Positions 1 to 8,106 of a stretch of 64,000 nucleotides of DNA are shown piece after piece (within the stretch, counting starts at the first letter, position 1; the number at the start of each line of letters is the position of its first letter). Origin of the DNA: UBA4738 sp002413305 (GTDB lineage: Bacteria; Actinomycetota; UBA4738); contig DAIUAM010000018.1 of NCBI GenBank assembly GCA_036847185.1, positions 1-64,000 on the forward strand, given 5' to 3'. Below the pieces are notes generated by a model that was not told the origin of the DNA, made no database searches, and saw only the letters and a list, made by a program, of their open reading frames with translations. The position numbers and the translations under genes are program-made.

Positions 1-1407
1 CTTCGTTCAAGGACCTTCAGGTGGTTCGCACACCACGTCCGTGGACCCTATGATCTGACCGTCCTCGAAGACCGAAGCCGTCCGGGTGGGCCGAGGGTTC
101 GGCTCTTCACGATCCGAGTGCCACCGCCATCCGGCGAGTCGGTCCCACCCGACCCGGTGTTCGCTTTCGGCAGGCTCTCCTTCGACGAGCAATTCGACGG
201 CGGGCTGGCCGAGCAGGTCCACCGGGTGGTCTACGGGATGGATCTCAGAGGACAGGGTCACTCCCAGCCCAGCCTGGCTTGTCCGGAAGCCGACCTGTTC
301 GCCGCCCAGGGGGCGGCCGCCCCGACCGGTGACCCCGGGTTCCGTCAGCGGCTGATCGACGCCGTGAGCGCTTGCCGCTACCGCCTCGTGGGCCGGGGGA
401 TTGACCCATCCGAGTTCGGCCTGGAGCAGATGGCCGCTGACGTCGAGGACCTCCGACGAGCGTTGGGCATCCCCAGCTGGACGCTTGGCGCGTTCGGCGG
501 CACATCCAGAGTGGCGTTCGAGGTCATGCGGGAGTTCCCGGAACACATCAGGGCTACGTACGTGGATTCGCCCCAGTTCCCACAGCTGGATGATCCAACC
601 GAGGCAGTGGTTGGGACCCAGGTTGCGCTCGAGACGATGTTCGGCGCCTGTGGGGCCGACGAATCGTGCCGATCCGCCTAACCCGACCTTCGCGGCCTGT
701 GGTCCTCTGCTGTCGCCCGGCTGGACGCACATCCCGTTCAGGTCCGGTCCATGGACGCGATTGGAGATGCCTTCACCCTACTGGTTGATGGTGGGGCGTT
801 CGTCCGGGTCATCCGCGGGATGCTGGCCGGGCAAGAGGATGGGTTCGATCTGACCCGTGGGCCGGCAGCTATTGCGGCTGCCGCACGTGGTCGGGTTACC
901 GATGAAGTTGTGCGGACGCTCGCCCGCGGGGGACCTCTGTGCGCGGGATACATTCAGCTGTGCCACGGGCGCTTCAGTCTGGGCCAGTACCTTTCGGTGC
1001 TCTGCCAGGACCAGGCTCCGTTCGTTGATTCAGCGTCGTTGAGTGGGGCTCCTGGCCTGCTGCCGGGCCTGGTGGAGACTTACGGGTCGAACCCGTTCCT
1101 CGCGGCCTGCTCGGGGTGGAAGGTGAAACCGGGGGCCTCGGCTGTGCACGCCGCGCCGAGGTCGCCGATCCCCACGCTCGTACTCACCGGACGGTTCGAC
1201 CCGTGGAGTCCGCCCGAGCTGGCCAAGAAGCTCGGCGGGTCGCTCCGAAACGTCTTCTTCCTCGATGTCCCCAACTGGGGCTTCAACCCCGTGGGAGACA
1301 TCGAATGCGCGATCGCCATCCGGAATGCGTGGCTCGACGACCCCAGCTCCGCTCCCGCCGATTCGAGTTGCTTGTCTCGCCTCAGGCTCAAGTTCGCAAC
1401 TGGATGA
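1..1407 (+). pseudogene. TAP-like alpha/beta-hydrolase, disabled by an in-frame stop; 5' end outside window
   Basis: Frame 1 is open from base 1 to a TAA at 679-681, then open again in the same frame to the TGA at 1405-1407. The first part has the N-terminal pattern of secreted tripeptidyl-aminopeptidase-like hydrolases (VLEDRSRPGG, then DLRGQGHSQPSLACPE). The second has the C-terminal TAP-like part (PIPTLVLTGRFDPWSPP with the expected Asp). Family members usually read Tyr-Pro-Asp-Leu where this gene reads stop-Pro-Asp-Leu, so TAA looks like a one-base change of TAC/TAT. In addition the nucleophile elbow, normally Gly-x-Ser-x-Gly, reads LGAFGGTSR with no serine in place. Both defects point to a real pseudogene, not a sequencing error. 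The start lies upstream of the window. Confidence 0.75.
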
Positions 1408-1523
1408 GGGCCCGACTCAAGCCGAGCTCTCCATTACACGACGCAGTTCGTCGCCGATCCGCTCTGCTGGACCCGGTGACGGTCGGATCGCGATGAGCTC
1501 CCAGAAGTCAGCGGTGACCCGGG

Positions 1524-1966
1524 TCAGGACTCCGGCGCCTGCATGAACATCCAGCGGTGCCCTTCCAGATCCTCGGCGATGTACAGGCGCCCGTACGGCT
1601 CGTCCTTGGGCTCCCGGAGGATGCGCGCCCCGGCCGCTTTGGCGTGCTCGTAGTGCTGGTCGAGGTCGTCGACGGAGATGTGCACACCGTCGACGATGTA
1701 GGGGACGCTCAGCCACTCCCGGGCGCGCTCGCATCCCTCGGCGTGGTGACGGGGACTCTCGTACTCCGGCCCGGCCACCCGAGCATCACCCGGGCCCCGG
1801 CGGGTTCGAGCTCCGCATGTGTCACCCTGCCGTTCGCGTCCGTGTAGCGCTGGCCGATCTCGGCGAACCCGAACGCCGTGACCAGCCACTCCGCCGCCGC
1901 TGCCACGTCCTCGTAGGACACCATGGGGATGGCCTGCTGCCTCGCGTCGATCTCGGTCTCGGCCAT
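1524..1966 (-). pseudogene. VOC (glyoxalase/PhnB-like) protein, frameshifted
   Basis: Two overlapping minus-strand frames together make one VOC-superfamily protein of about 147 residues. The N-terminal half (MAETEIDARQQ..., VMLGWPG) is in one frame and the C-terminal half (PEYESPRHH ... GVHISVDDLDQHYEHAKAAG ... EDLEGHRWMF) in another. They join around 1765-1772 in a GGGCC context if one base is added. The start ATG at 1966 follows a good Shine-Dalgarno sequence GAAAGGAG. Such proteins are metal-dependent and of varied or unknown substrate; none can be named here. It may be a genuine pseudogene or a one-base sequence error. Confidence 0.65.
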
Positions 1967-2091
1967 CACTCGCTCCTTTCGGTCAGACGTCGCCTGCACG
2001 CTCACCCAAGGCTAGCGCAGGGCGAGTGGGCTGGAGAGCCGTTGCGCCGAAGATGACCGGCCGGTCGAACCGAAGACTCGGACACACGGCT

Positions 2092-2120
2092 TTGACAATG
2101 AGAACGACTCTTATTACGAT
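2092..2120 (+). promoter_or_regulatory. Promoter of the zinc-uptake operon with Fur/Zur-type operator in the spacer
   Basis: A perfect -35 TTGACA (2092-2097), a 17-base spacer and a -10 TACGAT (2115-2120) lie directly before the GTG start at 2127, which would be the transcription start itself (leaderless). The spacer is filled by a near-perfect 7-5-7 inverted repeat AATGAGA-ACGAC-TCTTATT (2097-2115, one mismatch), which has the AT-rich, TGA(G)A..TCTTATT look of Fur-family boxes. The operon encodes zinc-type ABC transport and ends in a Fur-family gene, so autoregulated zinc repression is the natural reading. Confidence 0.8.
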
Positions 2121-2126
2121 TCGTCG

Positions 2127-3059
2127 GTGAGCGGGAACGGCAGATCCTGGGTCACGACGCGTGCCGTCGGGATGGGGCTGAGCGCGCTGCTGCTGGTGAG
2201 CCTCTCCGCCTGCTCGCCGGCCCCGGGCAGATCCTCGGACGGGAAGCCGAAGGTCGTGGCGGCCGAGAACTTCTGGGGCAGCCTGGCGACGCAGCTCGGT
2301 GGCGCCCGCGTGGAGGTGACGAGCATCATCACCAACCCGAACGCTGACCCGCACGACTACGAGCCGACGACCGCGGATGCCCGGTCGTTTGCATCGGCTG
2401 CCTTCGTGATCGTGAACGGGATCGGCTACGACCCATGGGCCGACCGGCTCCTCGCGGCGAACCCGGTGCCGGGGCGGGCGGTCCTGAACGTGGGCACGCT
2501 GGTGGGCGTCCCGGCGGGAGGCAATCCCCACAGGTGGTACTCCCCCCCGGACGTGCAGCGGATGCTCGACGCGATCACCGCCCGGTACAAGAGGCTCGAT
2601 CCGATGGGTGTCTCCTATTTCGACCAACAGCGATCATCGCTCGAGACGAAAGGGCTGGCCGGCTACCAGCGCCTGATCTCCGACATCCGGGCGAGGTACG
2701 CGGGGATGCCGGCGGGAGCTTCGGAGAGCATCTTCGCCCTGATGACGCCGGCGCTCGGGCTGAACCTGCTCACGCCACCGTCGTTCCTGACCGCAATCAG
2801 CGAGGGGACCGAGCCCACCACCGCGGACAAGGCGGCGATCGACCAGCAGATCCAGTCGCACCAGATCAAGGTCTACGTGTACAACAGGCAGAACGCCACG
2901 CCGGACGTTCAACGGCAGATCGAAGAGGCGAGGGGCGCCGGCATCCCCGTGGCGACGATCACCGAGACCCTGGCGCCGGCAGGTGCGTCGTTCCAGGCAT
3001 GGCAGGTCCGACAGCTGCAGGGACTGGAGGCGGCGCTCTCCCAGGCGATGGCCCCATGA
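2127..3059 (+). CDS. znuA: Zinc/manganese ABC transporter substrate-binding lipoprotein
   Basis: Captures metal outside the membrane and hands it to the permeases encoded downstream. The 310-residue protein has a signal peptide ending in the lipobox LSAC with Cys29 as lipid anchor, so it is tethered to the outer face of the membrane. It belongs to the cluster A-I (ZnuA/TroA) family: His76 in DPHDYEP and His135 in NPHRWY match the first two metal ligands. The third ligand histidine is not obvious; this subfamily reads SIFALMTPALGL there. The C-terminal part carries EGTEPTTADKAAI and TETLAPAG. GTG at 2127 lies 6 bases after the -10 box, with no Shine-Dalgarno needed. It is the first gene of a five-gene operon. 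Metal specificity (Zn versus Mn) is inferred from the Zur-like context. Confidence 0.85.
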   Translation: MSGNGRSWVTTRAVGMGLSALLLVSLSACSPAPGRSSDGKPKVVAAENFWGSLATQLGGARVEVTSIITNPNADPHDYEPTTADARSFASAAFVIVNGIGYDPWADRLLAANPVPGRAVLNVGTLVGVPAGGNPHRWYSPPDVQRMLDAITARYKRLDPMGVSYFDQQRSSLETKGLAGYQRLISDIRARYAGMPAGASESIFALMTPALGLNLLTPPSFLTAISEGTEPTTADKAAIDQQIQSHQIKVYVYNRQNATPDVQRQIEEARGAGIPVATITETLAPAGASFQAWQVRQLQGLEAALSQAMAP

Positions 3060-3937
3060 GGCCGGAACGGGCTCCGGCGGGCGGGGATCCCCCGGTGACC
3101 GGAGCGGCGGAGGGTCCATCGCCCGGGAGAGCGCCGGCCGTCCGGGCCGGGGGGGCGGAGGTCCGGTTCGCGGACCGGGTGTTGTGGAGTGGCGTCGACC
3201 TCGCCATCGAACCGGGGACGTTCACCGCGATCCTCGGGCCGAACGGCGTCGGCAAGTCCACGTTCCTGAAGGTGGTCCTCGGCCTGCAGCGACTGTCCGC
3301 CGGGTGGGTCGAGGTGCTCGGCGCGCCGGCCGGGCGTGAGCGACACAGGATCGGCTACGTCCCCCAACGCAAGAGCTTCGACCAGAGCCTGCGCCTCCGG
3401 GGGGTCGATGTCGTCCGTCTGGGCTTCGACGGGCGGCGGTGGGGAGTGCCGGTCCCCGGTACCCGGAGCCGCCACGCGCGGACGACGGTGGCCGAAGCTG
3501 TGGCGCTGGTCGGTGCCACCGGCTTCGCCGGCCGCCCGGTCGGTGACCTGTCCGGCGGCGAACAGCAACGCCTCGTCGTCGCCCAGGCACTGGTGCGCGG
3601 GCCGGACCTCCTGCTGCTCGACGAGCCGCTGGACAACCTGGACCTCGCGAACCAGGGGGCCGTCGCCCGGCTGGTGCAAAGGATCTGCCGGGAGCGAGGG
3701 GTGACGGTGATGATGGTCGCGCACGACGTGAACCCGATCCTGCCCTACCTCGACCAGGTGGTGTACCTCGCCGCCGGTCACGCCGTCGCCGGTACCCCGT
3801 CCGAGGTGATCACCACCGAGACGCTGAGCGGCCTGTACGGGGCGCCCGTGGAGGTCCTGCGGGCATCGGACGGCCGGCTGGTCGTGGTGGGGGCGCCGGA
3901 GCCGCCCGCTCTCCACAGCGACCGTCACGCCCGGTGA
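3056..3937 (+). CDS. znuC: Zinc/manganese ABC transporter ATP-binding protein
   Basis: Cytoplasmic ATPase powering metal import. The start ATG at 3056 overlaps the stop of the lipoprotein gene (ATGA), which implies translational coupling; the frame is open far upstream but only this start makes sense. In the resulting 293-residue protein, Walker A is GPNGVGKST (61-69), followed by the ABC signature LSGGEQQRL, Walker B LLLLDEP and the switch histidine in MMVAHDVNP. An extra Pro/Gly/Ala-rich stretch of about 30 residues precedes the ATPase fold. The symbol is given by context and family likeness; the sister families (MntB, TroB) have the same motifs. Confidence 0.88.
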   Translation: MRPERAPAGGDPPVTGAAEGPSPGRAPAVRAGGAEVRFADRVLWSGVDLAIEPGTFTAILGPNGVGKSTFLKVVLGLQRLSAGWVEVLGAPAGRERHRIGYVPQRKSFDQSLRLRGVDVVRLGFDGRRWGVPVPGTRSRHARTTVAEAVALVGATGFAGRPVGDLSGGEQQRLVVAQALVRGPDLLLLDEPLDNLDLANQGAVARLVQRICRERGVTVMMVAHDVNPILPYLDQVVYLAAGHAVAGTPSEVITTETLSGLYGAPVEVLRASDGRLVVVGAPEPPALHSDRHAR

Positions 3938-3941
3938 TCTC

Positions 3942-4811
3942 GTGAACAGCCTCCGCGAACTGTTCGGCTACCCGTTCATGGTGAACGCGCTCCAAGCCGG
4001 GACGATCGTGGCCGTCGTCTCCGCCTCGATGGGGTGGTTCATGGTGCTCAGGCGCCAGACCTTCGCCGGCCACACCCTCTCCATCGTGGGATTCCCCGGG
4101 GCCGCCGGGGCCATCCTGCTCGGCATCTCGCCGGCCTTCGGGTACTTCGGCTTCTGCGCCGTGGCAGCGCTCCTGATCGGGGCGGCGGATCCCCGTGCCG
4201 GAACGACCACGTACCGACAGGAATCTGCTCTGATCGGAACGGTCCAGGCCATGGCGCTCGCAAGCGGCTTCCTCTTCGTGAGCCTGTATCACGGCAACCT
4301 GAACGGGCTGACCGGTCTGCTGTTCGGGAGTTTCCTGGGCATCACTCGCGGCCAGGTCCTCACCCTGCTCGCGGTCGGCGCGGGTGCCCTCGTCGGCCTG
4401 GCGATCATCGCCCGCCCGCTGCTCTTCGCGAGCGTCGATCCCGAGGTGGCGGCGGCGGCCGGGCTGCCGGTCCGGGCCCTCTCCCTCGGGTTCCTTCTGC
4501 TGCTGGCCGTCGCCGTCGCGGAAACGGCCCAGATCACCGGGGCGCTCCTGGTATTCGCCCTGCTCGTGCTGCCACCGGCCACCGCCCAGACCATCACGGG
4601 GCGGCCGGCCTTCGGTCTGGGGCTCTCCGTGACCCTGGCCATGGTGGTGACGTGGGCTGGCCTGGTGGCCGCCTACTACACGCCGTACCCGACCGGTGCG
4701 TTCATCACCACGTTCTCCTTCGCGGCCTACGCCCTCGCGCGGGGGACGCGTTGGCTCGCGGAGCGGTCCCGCTCGACCCGGCCGGTCATAGCCAGTGAGG
4801 TCCCGGGGTGA
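3942..4811 (+). CDS. Metal ABC transporter permease (ABC-3 family), first of two
   Basis: Integral membrane subunit of the zinc/manganese importer, 289 residues with about 8 hydrophobic segments and the ABC-3 family hallmarks RRQTFAGHTLSIVGFPGAA near the N-terminus and RPLLFASVDPEVAAAAGLPV in the middle. GTG start four bases after the ATPase gene. The TGA stop overlaps the GTG of the second permease, so the two are co-translated and probably form a heterodimeric channel. The less conserved RAGTTTYRQ region in the centre is a cytoplasmic loop. Confidence 0.85.
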   Translation: MNSLRELFGYPFMVNALQAGTIVAVVSASMGWFMVLRRQTFAGHTLSIVGFPGAAGAILLGISPAFGYFGFCAVAALLIGAADPRAGTTTYRQESALIGTVQAMALASGFLFVSLYHGNLNGLTGLLFGSFLGITRGQVLTLLAVGAGALVGLAIIARPLLFASVDPEVAAAAGLPVRALSLGFLLLLAVAVAETAQITGALLVFALLVLPPATAQTITGRPAFGLGLSVTLAMVVTWAGLVAAYYTPYPTGAFITTFSFAAYALARGTRWLAERSRSTRPVIASEVPG

Positions 4812-5731
4812 GCACGCTCGTGGCCATGGCCGGATCGATCACCTCGATCCTGTCGCACCCGTTCTTGCGCCACGCCTTCCTGGCGGGCACGGGCATCGCC
4901 GCGTCGTGCGGGCTCGTCGGCTACTTCGTCGTCCTGCGCGGACAGGTGTTCACGGGGGACGCCCTCAGCCACGTGGCGTTCACCGGGGCGCTGGCAGCCC
5001 TGGCCGCGGGGTTCGACCTTCGCCTCGGACTCTTCGGAGCGACCGTGGCCGTCGCGGTGGGGATGGGGGTCCTGGGCCGGTCGGGCCGGGCCGACGATGT
5101 GGTGATCGGGAGCGTGTTCGCCTGGATGCTCGGACTGGGGGTGCTGTTCCTCTCGATCTACACCGCGGGAAGCAGCGGCTCGAACGGGACCGCCGGGGTG
5201 AGCGTGCTGTTCGGCTCGATCCTGGGCCTCTCCGGGGGGGCGGCCCGGATCGCCGCGGCCATCGGCGGGGCGGTGTGCGCCGGGATCGTCCTCGTCGCTC
5301 GGCCGCTCCTGTTCGCCAGCGTGGACGAAGGGATCGCCGCGGCGGCAGGCGTGCCGGTGCGGGCCCTGGGAGTCGGTTTCCTGGCGCTGGTCGGGGTGAC
5401 CGCTGCGGAGACGACCCAGGCCGTCGGGGCCTTGTTGCTCCTCGGTCTCCTGGCCGCCCCCGCTGCCGCCGCCCACCGGCTGACCGACCACCCGTACCGG
5501 GGCCTGGCGCTCTCGGCGGCCCTGGCCGTGCTCGCCATGTGGGCCGGACTCACCTTGAGCTACGTGTTCCCGGCGACCCCGCCCAGCTTCGCGGTGGTGG
5601 CCGTGGCCACCGTGATCTACGCCGCGGCTGCCGGCCGCGGTACAGTGCTGCGAGGGCTCGCTCGCAGAGGAGGGCGCAACCCATCCGGGGACAATGGGAG
5701 TCCACGTGCCGAAGAGGTCGAGCATGCCTGA
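4808..5731 (+). CDS. Metal ABC transporter permease (ABC-3 family), second of two
   Basis: 307 residues, about 8 transmembrane segments, paralogous to the preceding permease: LRGQVFTGDALSHVAFTGA matches the family pattern around the conserved His, and RPLLFASVDEGIAAAAGVPV repeats the first permease's central motif almost exactly. GTG start within a GTGA overlap. Paired different permeases in one operon imply a heterodimer, while single-permease znuB systems use a homodimer. A basic and acidic hydrophilic tail of about 30 residues follows the last membrane segment; its coding sequence overlaps the start of the regulator gene by 8 bases. Confidence 0.85.
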   Translation: MSTLVAMAGSITSILSHPFLRHAFLAGTGIAASCGLVGYFVVLRGQVFTGDALSHVAFTGALAALAAGFDLRLGLFGATVAVAVGMGVLGRSGRADDVVIGSVFAWMLGLGVLFLSIYTAGSSGSNGTAGVSVLFGSILGLSGGAARIAAAIGGAVCAGIVLVARPLLFASVDEGIAAAAGVPVRALGVGFLALVGVTAAETTQAVGALLLLGLLAAPAAAAHRLTDHPYRGLALSAALAVLAMWAGLTLSYVFPATPPSFAVVAVATVIYAAAAGRGTVLRGLARRGGRNPSGDNGSPRAEEVEHA

Positions 5732-6191
5732 GGTGGATCAGATCGTCGCGGCGAGGCTTCGACCGCTGGGGCAACGGCTCACTCCCCGACGCCGCTCATT
5801 GCTCGAGATCCTGCGTTCGGCGCGGCATCCGCTGACCATCCACGAGATCCTGGAGCGGGGCAGGGGGCTGGCGATGAGCTCGGTGTATCGCAACCTCACG
5901 GTGCTGGAGCAGGCCGGCCTGGTCCACCGCGTCATCACCCGCGAGGACTTCGCCCGGTACGAGCTCGCCGAGGAGCTCACCGAGCATCACCATCACCTCA
6001 TCTGCTCCGGGTGCGGTCTGGTTCGGGACATGCCCACCGACGTCCGGGTCGAACGAGTCATGCGCTCGGTGATGGCCGGGATGCCGGCCGACGTGTTCAC
6101 CCCGCAGAGCCACCGGATCGACGTCATGGGCATGTGCCCCGATTGCGTCCAGCGACGCGAGCGCGCCACCCAGGCGAAAGGCGGCGGGTAG
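5724..6191 (+). CDS. zur: Fur-family metal-responsive repressor, probably Zur
   Basis: Winged-helix repressor that binds DNA when metal-loaded. With the start at ATG 5724 (GAAGAGG upstream, 8-base overlap with the permease gene) it is 155 residues. Visible: the N-terminal helix-turn-helix (LTPRRRSLLEIL ... MSSVYRNLTVLEQAGLV), the metal-binding HHHH at 88-91, and two structural-zinc pairs Cys94/Cys97 (CSGC) and Cys138/Cys141 (CPDC). Position as last gene of a zinc-type uptake operon, whose promoter carries a Fur-family palindrome, makes Zur the best subfamily guess over Fur, Mur or Nur. It likely represses its own operon. Confidence 0.82.
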   Translation: MPEVDQIVAARLRPLGQRLTPRRRSLLEILRSARHPLTIHEILERGRGLAMSSVYRNLTVLEQAGLVHRVITREDFARYELAEELTEHHHHLICSGCGLVRDMPTDVRVERVMRSVMAGMPADVFTPQSHRIDVMGMCPDCVQRRERATQAKGGG

Positions 6192-6220
6192 GCAGGGCGC
6201 ACTCGTCCCTTCGCGCTCGC

Positions 6221-6249
6221 TTGACGACGCCGTCCGGCGGGCCGACGAT
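6221..6249 (+). promoter_or_regulatory. Putative promoter of idi (leaderless geometry)
   Basis: TTGACG (6221-6226), 17-base spacer, GACGAT (6244-6249), then exactly 6 bases to the ATG at 6256. The -35 is nearly consensus; the -10 lacks the first T. There is no Shine-Dalgarno sequence before the ATG, which fits a leaderless transcript starting on the A of ATG. Confidence 0.5.
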
Positions 6250-6255
6250 CACGCC

Positions 6256-6795
6256 ATGGATCCTTCGGTCGCGGCCCGTGGTTCGAACCCGAGGCTGGTC
6301 GAGCTGACGGACGGATCGGGGAGCGTGGTGGGAACCGAAGACGTCGTCAGTGCCCATCAGGACGGGCATCTGCACCGAGCGTTCTCCGTGTTCGTCTTCA
6401 ACAGCAACGGGGAGACGCTCCTCCAGCGGCGGGCACCGGGGAAGCGAACCTTCGGCGGCCGATGGTCCAACACGTGCTGCGGCCATCCCGCGCCGGGGGA
6501 GGAGGTCTTGACAGCCGCGGGGCGCCGGCTGGGCGAGGAGATGGGGTTCGGCGTGCCGCTGGAGGAGACCGCCCCGTTCACGTACTGGGCAAGCGATGAT
6601 GTCTCCGGCCTCACCGAGCACGAGTACGACCATGTGCTGGTCGGACGCTTCGACGGGTCGCCCAACCCCGATCCGACCGAAGCCGACGAGTGGATGTGGA
6701 TCGAGGTCGACGCCCTGCGAGCCGACCTCGCCCGGGATCCGTCCCGGTACACGCCTTGGCTCGGCTCGGCCCTTCGGATGGTGGCCGGCACGTAG
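6256..6795 (+). CDS. idi: Isopentenyl-diphosphate delta-isomerase, type I
   Basis: Interconverts isopentenyl and dimethylallyl diphosphate, the two building blocks of isoprenoids. 179 residues, typical length. Nudix-like fold with the type I motifs: HRAFSVFVFNSNGETLLQRR, the active-site cysteine Cys75 in NTCCGHP, the Nudix-box remnant EVLTAAGRRLGEEMG and the catalytic glutamate Glu123 in EHEYDHV. Metal-binding histidines His34 and His41 are present. It stands alone between the zinc operon and a convergent marR gene. Family assignment is secure. Confidence 0.93.
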   Translation: MDPSVAARGSNPRLVELTDGSGSVVGTEDVVSAHQDGHLHRAFSVFVFNSNGETLLQRRAPGKRTFGGRWSNTCCGHPAPGEEVLTAAGRRLGEEMGFGVPLEETAPFTYWASDDVSGLTEHEYDHVLVGRFDGSPNPDPTEADEWMWIEVDALRADLARDPSRYTPWLGSALRMVAGT

Positions 6796-6825
6796 CGTCA
6801 TCGGGCGAGCGGGTCGCTACTGCGG

Positions 6826-7278
6826 TCAGTGCGGCTCGTGTGGCCCGGTGATCGTCTCCAGCGCGGAGGTAACGTTGCGGAGCTGCGCGAGGTTCAGCCG
6901 GCCCGTGTAGTGCTCCCGGATGCCGCGCAAGTGTGTCCTGGCCGCCCGTCGGAGTACGCTTCGGCCTCGCTCGGTCAACTGGGCCAGCATCACCCGGGCG
7001 TCGCCGTCGAAACGCTCCCGCCGGACCAACCCGTCAAGGACGAGCCTGTCCACCACCCTGGTCAGACCGCTGGGCGACATCATCACCCGCGTGGCCAAGT
7101 CGGTCATCCGAAGGCGCCGACCGGGGGCCCGGGCCAGGCGGAGCAGCACGTCGTAGTCGCCTAGGGACAGGCCGTGCTCTTCGCGCAGCTCCATCTCGAG
7201 CTTCGAGGTTACGTCGTGATGCGCGTGGAGGAGGGCCTGCCAGGCCCGGAGCTCCGCATCGGTCAGGTTGGGGATCAT
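6826..7278 (-). CDS. MarR-family transcriptional regulator
   Basis: 150-residue winged-helix repressor. Visible are the dimerisation helices at both ends, the recognition helix region MTDLATRVMMSPSGLTRVVD (about 58-77) and the wing LVRRERFDGDARVMLAQLTERG. The frame is open far beyond the gene; the start is set at ATG 7278 because a promoter and a perfect palindrome lie just upstream. Divergent to a LysE-type exporter gene whose start is 143 bases away, so the exporter is a plausible target. Ligand unknown. Confidence 0.85.
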   Translation of the reverse strand: MIPNLTDAELRAWQALLHAHHDVTSKLEMELREEHGLSLGDYDVLLRLARAPGRRLRMTDLATRVMMSPSGLTRVVDRLVLDGLVRRERFDGDARVMLAQLTERGRSVLRRAARTHLRGIREHYTGRLNLAQLRNVTSALETITGPHEPH

Positions 7279-7286
7279 CGCCCCGC

Positions 7287-7318
7287 AGTGTAGCGAGCTG
7301 TACTTGCAGCCGCAAGTA
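7287..7318 (-). promoter_or_regulatory. marR promoter overlapped by a perfect inverted repeat (likely autoregulatory operator)
   Basis: On the minus strand: -35 TTGCGG (7315-7310), 17-base spacer, -10 TACACT (7292-7287), ATG nine bases further at 7278. The palindrome TACTTGC-AGCC-GCAAGTA (7301-7318, perfect 7-base arms) covers the -35 box and part of the spacer. TTGC...GCAA half-sites with this spacing are typical of MarR-family operators. Binding here would block marR and could also affect the divergent exporter. Confidence 0.7.
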
Positions 7319-7420
7319 GTTTGGTGATATGGTTCGCATGACAAAGATTGCGGCGCGAAGCATGTGTGTGTGGGGGGGGGCGGCGCGCCGCAGGGGTGGA
7401 GCGATGGATCGGAGCGGACG

Positions 7421-8047
7421 GTGACCGGGGACGCGATCCCTCGTATCGTGGCCGGCCGGGGTCTCGGACTTGCGCTGGCCGGCGCGCCCGGCCCGGTGCA
7501 GGCCATCCTGCTCGGGGAGGCCGTTCGAGGCGGGATCGGGCGGGGCTTTCGGGCGCTGGCCGGGGCGAACGTGACGTTCGGGCTCCTGCTCGTGTCGTTG
7601 GCGCTGGGACTCTCCGTGGCCACGCCGAGCGGGGTGGCGCTCCGGTTCCTCAAGGTGGCCGGTGGTGGCCTCCTCCTGTGGCTTGCGTTCGACGGCCTCC
7701 GGTCCAGGTACGCCGCGGAACGACGGGAGTCGCGGGGACGGGCGCTTCCACCGACAGCGCGGGGAGCCCTGGCGGTCCTGTTGAACCCCGGCGGGTGGCT
7801 GTTCCTGGGCGCGGTTGCGGCACCGCTCTTCGCCACGGCCACCAGGGTCGGGGGAACAGCAGGGGCGTTCCTCGTGGCGGTCGCCCTGGTCGTGGGTATC
7901 GCGATCGGTGACGGTGCGGTGGTGCTCCTCGGGGGCCTCGGCGTGCGCCGGGCGGGCGAGCGAGCGGTCCTGTGGACGCACCGGGCCCTGGGGTGCGTCC
8001 TGGCGGGGCTGGGTCTGTGGCTCTTGGTGCAGGGGCTCGCGTCCTGA
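7421..8047 (+). CDS. LysE/RhtB-family exporter
   Basis: Small membrane exporter of the LysE superfamily (amino acids or similar metabolites). GTG at 7421 is preferred over an upstream in-frame ATG because GGAG lies just upstream and the conserved part begins soon after; the extra N-terminal 19 residues would be low-complexity. 208 residues, about 6 hydrophobic segments. Family features include GLALAGAPGPVQAIL near the N-terminus, ANVTFGLLLVSLAL, and LNPGGWLFLGAVAAP in the second half. Divergent from marR, which probably controls it. Substrate not predictable. Confidence 0.75.
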   Translation: MTGDAIPRIVAGRGLGLALAGAPGPVQAILLGEAVRGGIGRGFRALAGANVTFGLLLVSLALGLSVATPSGVALRFLKVAGGGLLLWLAFDGLRSRYAAERRESRGRALPPTARGALAVLLNPGGWLFLGAVAAPLFATATRVGGTAGAFLVAVALVVGIAIGDGAVVLLGGLGVRRAGERAVLWTHRALGCVLAGLGLWLLVQGLAS

Positions 8048-8069
8048 GTTCCGACCACATGCCGAAGGA

Positions 8070-8086
8070 CCGGCGACAACCGCCGG
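8070..8086 (+). other. Small perfect hairpin before the LLM oxidoreductase gene
   Basis: CCGGCG-ACAAC-CGCCGG, six-base arms, directly followed by the Shine-Dalgarno region (GGAGAGGGAGG) of the gene starting at 8107. It has no U-tract, so it is not a good terminator; it may influence translation start or mRNA stability. Function inferred only. Confidence 0.3.
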
Positions 8087-8106
8087 CAAGGAGAGGGAGG
8101 ACGAAG

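Noticed and set aside
1417..1523. Protein-like minus-strand tail TRVTADFWELIAIRPSPG in the frame next to the VOC gene
   Set aside because: Looks orderly but is only about 35 codons, has no start of its own and no recognised family; could be the end of a lost gene, not enough to call.
2435..3937. 500-codon frame starting inside znuA
   Set aside because: The first 207 codons are a shadow of znuA; the ATPase starts at the ATGA overlap at 3056.
7363..7390. TG repeat and run of nine G before the LysE gene as a phase-variation switch
   Set aside because: The run lies upstream of the preferred GTG 7421, so length changes would not alter the reading frame; promoter effects cannot be judged.
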